Shown here: positions 15,216 through 20,131 of the stretch, piece after piece
Layout: the number at the start of each line of letters is the position of its first letter
How positions within the stretch are numbered: the stretch's first letter is position 1
From: Anaerolineales bacterium
GTDB lineage: Bacteria; Chloroflexota; Anaerolineae; Anaerolineales; Villigracilaceae
DNA: 20,131 bases
Assembly (NCBI GenBank): GCA_016928525.1
Contig: JAFGKO010000057.1
Span: forward strand, 1 to 20,131
Direction of reading: 5' to 3'
The notes under the pieces: generated by a model
What the model was told of the DNA's origin: nothing
What the model saw: only the letters and a program-made list of their open reading frames with translations
Database searches by the model: none
Translations under genes and position numbers: made by a program

Positions 15216-15833
15216 ATGAACGCTGACAAAATCCCTGATATCATTATCGGCCGCCTTCCTATTTACCTGCGCGCTTTGCAACGCATGGCGGATAAAGGCA
15301 TTCAAACAACTTCATCGCAAGAACTGGGTGAGCGAGTAGGCATTTCGGCTGCCCAGATCCGCAAGGACATTTCCCAATTTGGTGAATTTGGCAAGCAAGG
15401 GACAGGCTACCGCATCCCCTTCCTGATCGATAAACTGCGCGAGATCCTGAAAATCGACCGCATCTGGGATGTAGCCGTTGTGGGCGCGGGCGACGTGGGA
15501 CATGCTATCGCCCGTTACCAGGGTTTCGTCAACCGCGGTTTCCGCGTTGTCATGGTCTTCGATAGCGACGAAACCAAAGTAGGACAGCAAATCGGTGAGT
15601 TTGTGGTCCAGGACACGTCCGGGATGATCGAAGCGATCCAAGAGGCGGGAATAAAGGTTGCCATGCTCTCCGTCCCTGCCACCGCCGCGCAGGAAGTGAC
15701 CGACATGCTGGTCAAAGCCGGTGTGAAAGCCATCTTGAACTATGCGCCCATCAGCCTGAACGTCCCGGAGGATGTGCGCGTGCAACACATCGACCCGGCC
15801 ACACATCTTCAGAGGATGACGTATTATTTGTAG
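15216..15833 (+). CDS. rex: Redox-sensing transcriptional repressor Rex
   Basis: From ATG 15216 (GGTGAGG about 6 nt upstream) the product has 205 residues, the family length. Upstream in-frame ATGs at 15132 and 15186 give an N-terminal extension overlapping the operator region and are less likely. Residues 1-80 form the winged helix with SSQELGERVGISAAQIRKD and FGEFGKQGTGY. The Rossmann domain shows VAVVGAGDVGHAIARY. The C-terminal ends NVPEDVRVQHIDPATHLQRMTYYL, the domain-swapped dimer helix. Rex senses the NADH/NAD+ ratio and represses fermentation and respiration genes. The gene is transcribed away from the dnaB operon. Its last 52 codons and terminator are found again at 19150-19358, flanking an AT-rich islet. 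Confidence 0.96.
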   Translation: MNADKIPDIIIGRLPIYLRALQRMADKGIQTTSSQELGERVGISAAQIRKDISQFGEFGKQGTGYRIPFLIDKLREILKIDRIWDVAVVGAGDVGHAIARYQGFVNRGFRVVMVFDSDETKVGQQIGEFVVQDTSGMIEAIQEAGIKVAMLSVPATAAQEVTDMLVKAGVKAILNYAPISLNVPEDVRVQHIDPATHLQRMTYYL

Positions 15834-15894
15834 AAAATCCTACCACAACAGGAGTAAAGAGAACGGCTTCCTCATCTCGGAAGCCGTTTTTTTT
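15684..15894 (+). repeat. Left copy of rex 3'-end repeat (coding end plus terminator)
   Basis: This block (last 50 codons of rex, spacer and terminator) matches 19150-19358 in the same orientation. By hand count the last 44 codons differ at about 16 of 132 nt, about 14 of them silent. The longest exact match is 26 nt (15705-15730 with 19171-19196). The pair looks like the left and right ends of an insertion that rebuilt the gene end. Confidence 0.85.
15862..15894 (+). terminator. Intrinsic terminator of rex
   Basis: A 10-bp stem AACGGCTTCC / GGAAGCCGTT with a 7-nt loop is followed by a run of eight T. It lies 29 nt after the rex stop. Confidence 0.92.
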
Positions 15895-15977
15895 AGTGCG
15901 GTCAAAGTAATGCTTGATGCTAATCAGGTAGCAAAGTTGGTCGAAGAATCTTACTCATAAGCTTTCCACTAGGGATA

Positions 15978-16006
15978 TTGAATTTAGGCAAAATTTACTC
16001 TATAAT
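15978..16006 (+). promoter_or_regulatory. Sigma-70 type promoter of the islet
   Basis: TTGAAT at 15978-15983 and a perfect TATAAT at 16001-16006 are 17 nt apart. Transcription would start near 16013 and run toward the gene at 16356. Confidence 0.7.
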
Positions 16007-16355
16007 GAAATCAGGATAATGGTATTGTGGGTCAGATATGTTAGGCAGACGAAGCGGACAAAAAGAAGTATCGGCTGCAGTTGTTATTAGGCTACAGTGA
16101 GAAAAGCCCCCAGTGCCAGAATCTGACTACTTTGCGATCAACCTTAGATTTACATACCCTTACACAACATTAGAATTTGCGGTTTGTATTGATGGCGATT
16201 AAACAATGCATTGGGCAGCTTGATAGATGAGTGTTCCTTGTGAAAAAGTAAGAATGTACTTGAGTTTCCCATTACTTTATGTTCAAGTATAAAAAGTGCA
16301 AATGTAATAGAATGTTTGCAACGCATGTCAAAATTTAGAATAGAGGCATAAGCTT
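16007..16355 (+). other. Long AT-rich leader of the islet operon
   Basis: About 340 nt lie between the promoter and the first good gene. A frame at 16038-16202 (start MLGRRSGQKEV) is open for 55 codons except for one in-frame TGA at 16098-16100; it may be a decayed small gene or chance. A 17-residue ORF begins at ATG 16227-16229. No strong hairpin, tRNA or known riboswitch was recognised. The segment could be a noncoding RNA, a regulatory leader or debris. Before the promoter, 15910-15960 holds only a 16-residue ORF of doubtful meaning. Confidence 0.3.
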
Positions 16356-17201
16356 ATGCGCCCATCAAGACCAAAATGGCAAATAGAGTTATTAAATTAC
16401 CTTATTGATAATATCTTCGATTATCTGACCATTGCCGCTTCTGCTTATATAGTTATCCGTCATCAATTTATACCATATAGCACGAACGATATAACTTTAT
16501 TAACAACCTGGATGCTTGGAATACTTGGGCTATTAGCTGTTTCAGGGTTATGGGAACGTCATCGTCAGCTACGGAATATTCAAGAAGTTAGCCTTCGCAC
16601 GAACGAATTAGTGACGCATAAACTAAGTGGCCAGGTTAATGCAAAAGATTTCTTCTGGCCGAGTGAAAGGAAAATAACCGGTCAAGATATTGCCAATGCC
16701 GATGATATTTATGTTGTGGGAATGATACTAAATAGAGCAGTGCGTAACAATCTTACAATATTCGGAAACAGAACCGCAGTTGGTGCAAATATTAGATTTG
16801 TCCTACTTGATCCAGATGACGAATCGCTGATGAAAATCATGCCGTTCCGTAGTTATGGCACCAAATCAAGTGAATGGTGGCGTAACCGAATTAAACAGAC
16901 TGTTGGGCATATAGAAGATATTCCAAATATTGATAAGCCTAAAGGTTCAATAAAGATTGGTTTTTTACCGTATTTCCCTTCGTTTGGGATGTGGTTGATA
17001 GACCCTGACAAACCACATGGTCGAATTGTCGTAGAAATTTATCATCACCGAACAGCTGAACCGAATCCAACTTTTTTATTGAAGGCTTCAGACGACTCCT
17101 ATTGGTATAACTTCTTTAAAAGTCAGTTTGACCTTTTATGGAGGTCATGCGAGGAAAATGGGAAAGTCGTTGACATTATCACCCCCGAGGTAGCAACCTA
17201 A
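16356..17201 (+). CDS. Two-TM membrane protein with PLD-like (DUF5919-like) domain
   Basis: The 281-residue protein has two hydrophobic helices (about 18-36 and 46-65) and then a soluble, probably cytoplasmic domain. Segments DDIYVVGMILNRAVRNNL, ANIRFVLLDPDDESL, IKIGFLPYFPSFGMWLIDPDKP and YWYNFFKSQFDLLWRSCEE follow the pattern of phospholipase-D-like domains such as DUF5919. The HxK catalytic motif of active PLD enzymes is not evident, so it may be a sensor or binding domain. That assignment is by resemblance only. ATG 16356 has GAGG 9 nt upstream. It is the first gene of the islet operon; its stop overlaps the start of a small ORF as TAATG, and the nucleosidase fusion lies 129 nt downstream. 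A membrane partner in a defence system is inferred. Confidence 0.8.
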   Translation: MRPSRPKWQIELLNYLIDNIFDYLTIAASAYIVIRHQFIPYSTNDITLLTTWMLGILGLLAVSGLWERHRQLRNIQEVSLRTNELVTHKLSGQVNAKDFFWPSERKITGQDIANADDIYVVGMILNRAVRNNLTIFGNRTAVGANIRFVLLDPDDESLMKIMPFRSYGTKSSEWWRNRIKQTVGHIEDIPNIDKPKGSIKIGFLPYFPSFGMWLIDPDKPHGRIVVEIYHHRTAEPNPTFLLKASDDSYWYNFFKSQFDLLWRSCEENGKVVDIITPEVAT

Positions 17202-17299
17202 TGGATGGTATACCCTTAGCAGATGATTGGCACCCAAGTAATGAATATTCTTGCAGGCAATCCGGTTGCACTAAATTTTTGAAATCACAGCTTCTATGA
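17201..17299 (+). CDS. Small Cys-containing ORF, 32 residues
   Basis: ATG 17201 overlaps the TAA stop of the membrane-protein gene in the form TAATG, which allows translational coupling. The product starts MDGIPLADDWHP and contains CRQSGC with Cys 18 and 23. It ends at TGA 17297-17299, leaving 31 nt to the next start. I know no homologue. It may be a true small protein (for example a regulator or antitoxin-like partner), the remnant of a longer gene, or chance. Confidence 0.4.
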   Translation: MDGIPLADDWHPSNEYSCRQSGCTKFLKSQLL

Positions 17300-17330
17300 A
17301 GTTCGGCGTTTATGAAAGGAGCTTACAGAA

Positions 17331-18872
17331 ATGGCCGCTATACCCATGATTCAAGAAACCGACACTCATTTGTGTAGAGAGTTGATAAAAGTAGCTCTTC
17401 CAAATAATCACAGACTGATTGGTTGTTTCAGCGAAGCCCTTGAAAATGAAGATATTAGTACATTATCTAAAGAACTAATTGAAGTAGCCTTACACAAAAA
17501 ACTTAAAGATGACTTACCGAGTAGGGTAGGTGAATACTTGGCCATCAAAATTCTTGAAAAAAATGGCGCTACAAATATCAAACTGACTAAAAACTGGATT
17601 CCTAGATCCAAATGGAGTGGAAGAAGAATAAATTTCGGGCACTTAATTACAACATGGAAACGCAAGAGGTATGTAATTGAGATTAAGACCCAATTTATAA
17701 AAGGTCCATTAAATAGCCAGTATGATTTGGTTAGCGAAGATCAAGTAAGAAAAGAAGTTCCAGGAATCACAGATGATAAAGATAGAGCAAAAGAATATTA
17801 TTCCCGGGTAAAAGAATATTATGATGGGGCAATTCCCGCCTGGATTGTAGTAAGCATAGATTCCAGACAAGAAAGATCCGTTTGCTCGATCTACTTTGGA
17901 ACTGTAGAAAAAATAAACTGGAATCTCAGCTGTAGAATCACAAGTAATACTACCAATGATTATGTTCGTTTTGCCGAGAATAAATGGGTTACAGACATTA
18001 TTGAGCCCACCTGTTGCGATATATTATTGATTACCCCGCTTGAAGAAGAATTCGAGATGTTGGAACCGGCATTCCAAACTAGCTTCCATAAACAAAAGGA
18101 TGTTGATTTTTTTTATCACGCGAAATCCCCGAAATCTCCCTATAAAATTGACTGCTTATTGCTTGGTGAAACCGGGCCTATGCATGCAGCTGTAAAGACC
18201 ATGAGTGCAATACTTTATTGCAAACCGCGCCTGGTTGTCTTGATCGGGATCGGCGGTGCGTTAGCCAGGGGGTTACGCTTAGGAGATGTGGTAATAGGTA
18301 ATGAAATTAATCTTTACTTTGCTGATGCTAAGGCTCAAGGGACACAGGATTATTACAAACTCCATCATTCTGGTAGAACATGGCAGACCACAGCTAAATT
18401 TATAAATGTTGTACAAAACTTTCGAAAAACAAACAAGGTATTGTTTCAAGGATGGCAAAATCGTGTAGGGAAATATCTAGATGAATTGAAAATTGATAGA
18501 GATAATTATAGAAGCTTTACTCGTACTAAGCCCATCCTGACGCTTGGAAAAATTGCTTCAGGAGATATTGTTGGTTCGGCAAAATCATTTTCCCTCGAGC
18601 TAACTGCTATTGACCGTAAATTTAAGGTGATAGAGATGGAAGCCGCAGGTGTGGCTGAAGCCTGTGTAGAGCGGGAAGATGCATTAGATTTTCTCATTAT
18701 CCGCGGAATATCCGACTTTGCGGATGAACGTAAGAGTGAATTGGACGAAGCTAAAGATCAACTGAATGATGAGGGTACTTTTCGTAGACTGGCTATGTTT
18801 AGTGCCACTCATTTCTTTTTATCTTTACTGCAATCAAAGATTTTTCAGAGGTGTCTGCCTCCCTCTTATTGA
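17331..18872 (+). CDS. REase-like domain fused to MTAN/PNP-type nucleosidase, putative defence effector
   Basis: The 513-residue protein has three parts. Residues 1-62 are helical with a repeated motif (RELIKVAL at 16-23, KELIEVAL at 47-54). Residues 64-215 look like a restriction-endonuclease fold: VGEYLAIKILEKNG, then EIK at 117-119 as the ExK pair, while the usual Asp position appears as Asn 101. Residues 229-505 are a purine-nucleosidase/phosphorylase domain: ITPLEEEFEML (234-244), IGIGGALARGLRLGDVVIG, IEMEAAG (434-440) and GISDFAD (459-465). The MTAN catalytic Glu and Asp equivalents (Asp 462) are kept, so it is probably active. PNP-family effectors in Detocs, CBASS and Avs defence systems cleave ATP; a like role here is inference. 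ATG 17331 has AAAGGAG 9 nt upstream. Confidence 0.85.
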   Translation: MAAIPMIQETDTHLCRELIKVALPNNHRLIGCFSEALENEDISTLSKELIEVALHKKLKDDLPSRVGEYLAIKILEKNGATNIKLTKNWIPRSKWSGRRINFGHLITTWKRKRYVIEIKTQFIKGPLNSQYDLVSEDQVRKEVPGITDDKDRAKEYYSRVKEYYDGAIPAWIVVSIDSRQERSVCSIYFGTVEKINWNLSCRITSNTTNDYVRFAENKWVTDIIEPTCCDILLITPLEEEFEMLEPAFQTSFHKQKDVDFFYHAKSPKSPYKIDCLLLGETGPMHAAVKTMSAILYCKPRLVVLIGIGGALARGLRLGDVVIGNEINLYFADAKAQGTQDYYKLHHSGRTWQTTAKFINVVQNFRKTNKVLFQGWQNRVGKYLDELKIDRDNYRSFTRTKPILTLGKIASGDIVGSAKSFSLELTAIDRKFKVIEMEAAGVAEACVEREDALDFLIIRGISDFADERKSELDEAKDQLNDEGTFRRLAMFSATHFFLSLLQSKIFQRCLPPSY

Positions 18873-19149
18873 AGTTTGCATGAGCGTTTTTTCGGGAACC
18901 CATTTGTATTTCAGCATACAAGGCTGGAATACAATAAACTGGAGCCACCGGAGTATCGGATACACAAGCAATGCACCTGCTTCAGCAGATAGTATCTCAG
19001 CGCAATTTCACTCATCAATTTACATGTAAGCTCCCCCTGCACTGGGCCAGGGCTCACTCACGGTGGGCAAAGAGAATGATGAGTGCACTCCACCTTTCGA
19101 CCGTTCTGCAAGTTGGAATAGGAGTCGCCATGCACTAGGTCCCCTCTAC
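18873..19149 (+). other. Intergenic right flank of the islet
   Basis: No convincing gene, terminator or RNA is seen here. A frame from 19063 runs into the rex fragment, but its first part shows only weak, frameshifted resemblance to rex (for instance VGIGVAM against AGIKVAM near 19110). It may contain decayed rex sequence or the islet junction. Confidence 0.4.
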
Positions 19150-19299
19150 ACCGTGCAAGAACGGACTGATATGCTGGTCAAAGCCGGTGTGAAAGCTATT
19201 TTGAATTATGCGCCTATTAGCCTGAACGTCCCGGAAGATGTGCGCGTACAACACACCGATCCGGTCACACACTTGCAGCGGATGACGTATTATTTGTAA
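19150..19299 (+). pseudogene. rex: Truncated second copy of rex (3' end only)
   Basis: The frame encodes TVQERTDMLVKAG through MTYYL and stop, matching the last 49 residues of Rex with few changes (Ile to Thr and Ala to Val in the last 44 residues). The DNA-binding and most of the NAD-binding region are missing, so it cannot act as Rex. The differences from the intact copy are mainly at third codon positions, which shows both copies diverged as functional genes rather than by decay after a recent duplication. A matching terminator follows. It likely marks the original or donor rex end displaced by the islet. Confidence 0.88.
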
Positions 19300-19322
19300 A
19301 AAACCAACCGCTCAACTGGAAA

Positions 19323-19358
19323 AAACGGCTTCCCTTTCCCGGAAGCCGTTTCTCTTTT
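19323..19358 (+). terminator. Intrinsic terminator after the rex fragment
   Basis: An 11-bp stem (AAACGGCTTCC / GGAAGCCGTTT) with a 7-nt loop is followed by TCTCTTTT. Its stem core is the same as that of the rex terminator at 15862-15894, so the duplication includes it. It insulates the islet from the next gene. Confidence 0.85.
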
Positions 19359-19436
19359 AATCTTCCTGTGCATGTTTGTGAGAAAGTGTTGGCATTGGGA
19401 GAGACTTTGGCAGTCTGTATACTGGACGACAACATC

Positions 19437-19465
19437 TTGACAAGATAGAACAATTATTCTAAAAT
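19437..19465 (+). promoter_or_regulatory. Sigma-70 type promoter for the DUF1801 gene
   Basis: A perfect TTGACA at 19437-19442 and TAAAAT at 19460-19465 are 17 nt apart. The mRNA would have a leader of about 100 nt before 19576. Confidence 0.75.
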
Positions 19466-19575
19466 TGGTCAAATTTATCACAAAACGAGTTGCTTAGATT
19501 GAATATATTCCCTGATATTTTGGAGGGCCGGATGTAGCTAGTCCCCAGTACATAAGCGCCTGAAAAGGAGAATCC

Positions 19576-19968
19576 ATGCAAAGCAAAAAAGTTGGCTTCA
19601 ATTCAGTGGATGAGTACATTGCGTCCTTTCCTGAAGAAGTGCAAAAAATACTGGAAGAAATACGGGCGACCATAAAAGCCGCCGCTCCCGAAGCGCAAGA
19701 AAAGATCAGTTATCAAATTGCCGCGTTTGAACTGAACGGCAAGAACCTGGTCTATTTCGCAGGCTGGAAAAATCATATCTCGATCTATCCAATTCCCCCC
19801 GGCAGCGAGGCGTTCAACAAGGAAATCTCCCGATATGTTGATGGCAAGGGCACTTTGAAATTCCCGCTGAATGAAGCGATGCCATTCGAGTTGATCGGCA
19901 AAGTTGTCAAATTGCATGTCGCTGAAAACCTGAAACAAGCTGCAATCAAATCAGGCAAAAGAAAATAA
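19576..19968 (+). CDS. DUF1801 (YdhG-like) protein
   Basis: The 130-residue protein has the compact alpha/beta layout of DUF1801: VDEYIASFPEEVQKILEEIRATIKAAAPEAQEKISYQIAAF, then LVYFAGWKNHISIYPIP, then GKGTLKFPLNEAMPFELIGKVVKLHVAE. The family includes the Bacillus Fra/YdhG protein described as an iron chaperone similar in fold to frataxin; function here is only by family. The length is usual. ATG 19576 has AAAGGAG 5 nt upstream, and a strong promoter lies 110 nt before it. It is a single-gene unit outside the islet. Its GC-richer codon use matches the rest of the chromosome. Confidence 0.88.
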   Translation: MQSKKVGFNSVDEYIASFPEEVQKILEEIRATIKAAAPEAQEKISYQIAAFELNGKNLVYFAGWKNHISIYPIPPGSEAFNKEISRYVDGKGTLKFPLNEAMPFELIGKVVKLHVAENLKQAAIKSGKRK

Positions 19969-20131
19969 TTGTCGTATCTGACATTGCATAGCAAAGCAAA
20001 CCTCATCTATTGCGAGGGGATTGCTTCGGTCGGAGGAACACCGACCTCCATTAGACTTGGAGTAGTATTGTTTTGCCAAACAAGGGCTGAGAAAGTCTAG
20101 GCCGCCTCAAGAGCAAAGTGCTGAGAGAAAC
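19969..20131. repeat. Right-end intergenic stretch with degenerate MITE-like sequence
   Basis: The segment ATTGCGAGGGGATTGCTTCG at 20009-20028 resembles the inner part of the two MITE-like elements, and a short inverted repeat (GGTCGG / CCGACC) follows at 20028-20046. The full terminal repeats are not present, so it is a decayed or partial relative. No gene is seen to the end of the window. Confidence 0.45.

Larger units (their letters stand above)
15895..19149 (+). mobile_element. Putative genomic islet inserted at the 3' end of rex
   Basis: The segment lies between two direct copies of the rex 3' end with terminator. It is visibly richer in A and T than the genes on either side, and its codon use differs accordingly. 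It carries its own promoter and three possible cargo genes, and has about 460 nt of noncoding sequence at its left and 280 nt at its right end. No integrase, transposase or terminal inverted repeat was found. It may be a remnant, an element moved in trans, or the product of homologous recombination with a relative's rex end. Exact borders are unknown. Confidence 0.6.

Noticed and set aside
18766..19029. 87-codon ORF at the end of the nucleosidase gene
   Set aside because: It overlaps the nucleosidase end in another frame and has no ribosome site or recognisable content.
15895..19149. Integrase, transposase or toxin-antitoxin pair in the islet
   Set aside because: I looked for tyrosine or serine recombinase motifs and IS ends and found none, so mobility rests only on the repeated rex ends and composition.
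1..20131. CRISPR arrays, tRNA or rRNA genes
   Set aside because: No regularly spaced repeats, cloverleaf sequences or rRNA segments were recognised by eye in the window.

Overview
The window most resembles the chromosome of a Chloroflexota bacterium of the Anaerolineae type. The reasons are inference from gene content: Thr/Pro-rich lipoproteins with an SH3 domain, a DnaB–DnaD–helicase-loader operon, CUT1 sugar transport genes without an ATPase, a bifunctional-nuclease family protein and Rex. No rRNA, tRNA or CRISPR array was seen.

Bases 1-7810, all on the minus strand, form what looks like an amino-sugar uptake and catabolism cluster. In transcription order it runs: ROK-family repressor, atypical ROK-like sugar-kinase protein, PIG-L family deacetylase, lipoprotein sugar-binding protein, two ABC permeases, and the start of a GH3 beta-N-acetylhexosaminidase cut by the left edge. 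A good promoter with an inverted repeat at its start site precedes the ROK repressor. A related half-site recurs before the binding-protein gene, which suggests one regulon. Hairpins, one of them a perfect 50-bp palindrome, separate the binding-protein gene from the permeases.

Bases 7976-10854 (plus strand) hold two uncharacterised lipoproteins. Their 3' end overlaps a convergent minus-strand replication operon (15007 to 10824): bifunctional-nuclease family protein, DnaB helicase, DnaD-domain protein, and an unusual helicase loader made of two tandem DnaC/IstB-type AAA+ modules. Two short MITE-like elements with the same ends sit in operon gaps (5113-5200 and 12936-13042), and a degenerate relative lies near 20010.

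Bases 15216-15833 (plus strand) encode Rex, with a probable Rex operator upstream and an intrinsic terminator downstream. The last 52 codons of rex plus its terminator recur, diverged mainly at silent positions, at 19150-19358. Between the two copies lies an AT-rich islet (about 15895-19149). It has its own promoter and a compact gene set: a two-helix membrane protein with a PLD-like (DUF5919-like) domain, a 32-residue Cys-containing small ORF coupled to it by TAATG, and a fusion of a restriction-endonuclease-like domain with an MTAN/PNP-type nucleosidase. This is the strongest candidate for an undescribed system, possibly anti-phage defence using nucleotide depletion. After the second rex end comes a DUF1801 protein with its own promoter.
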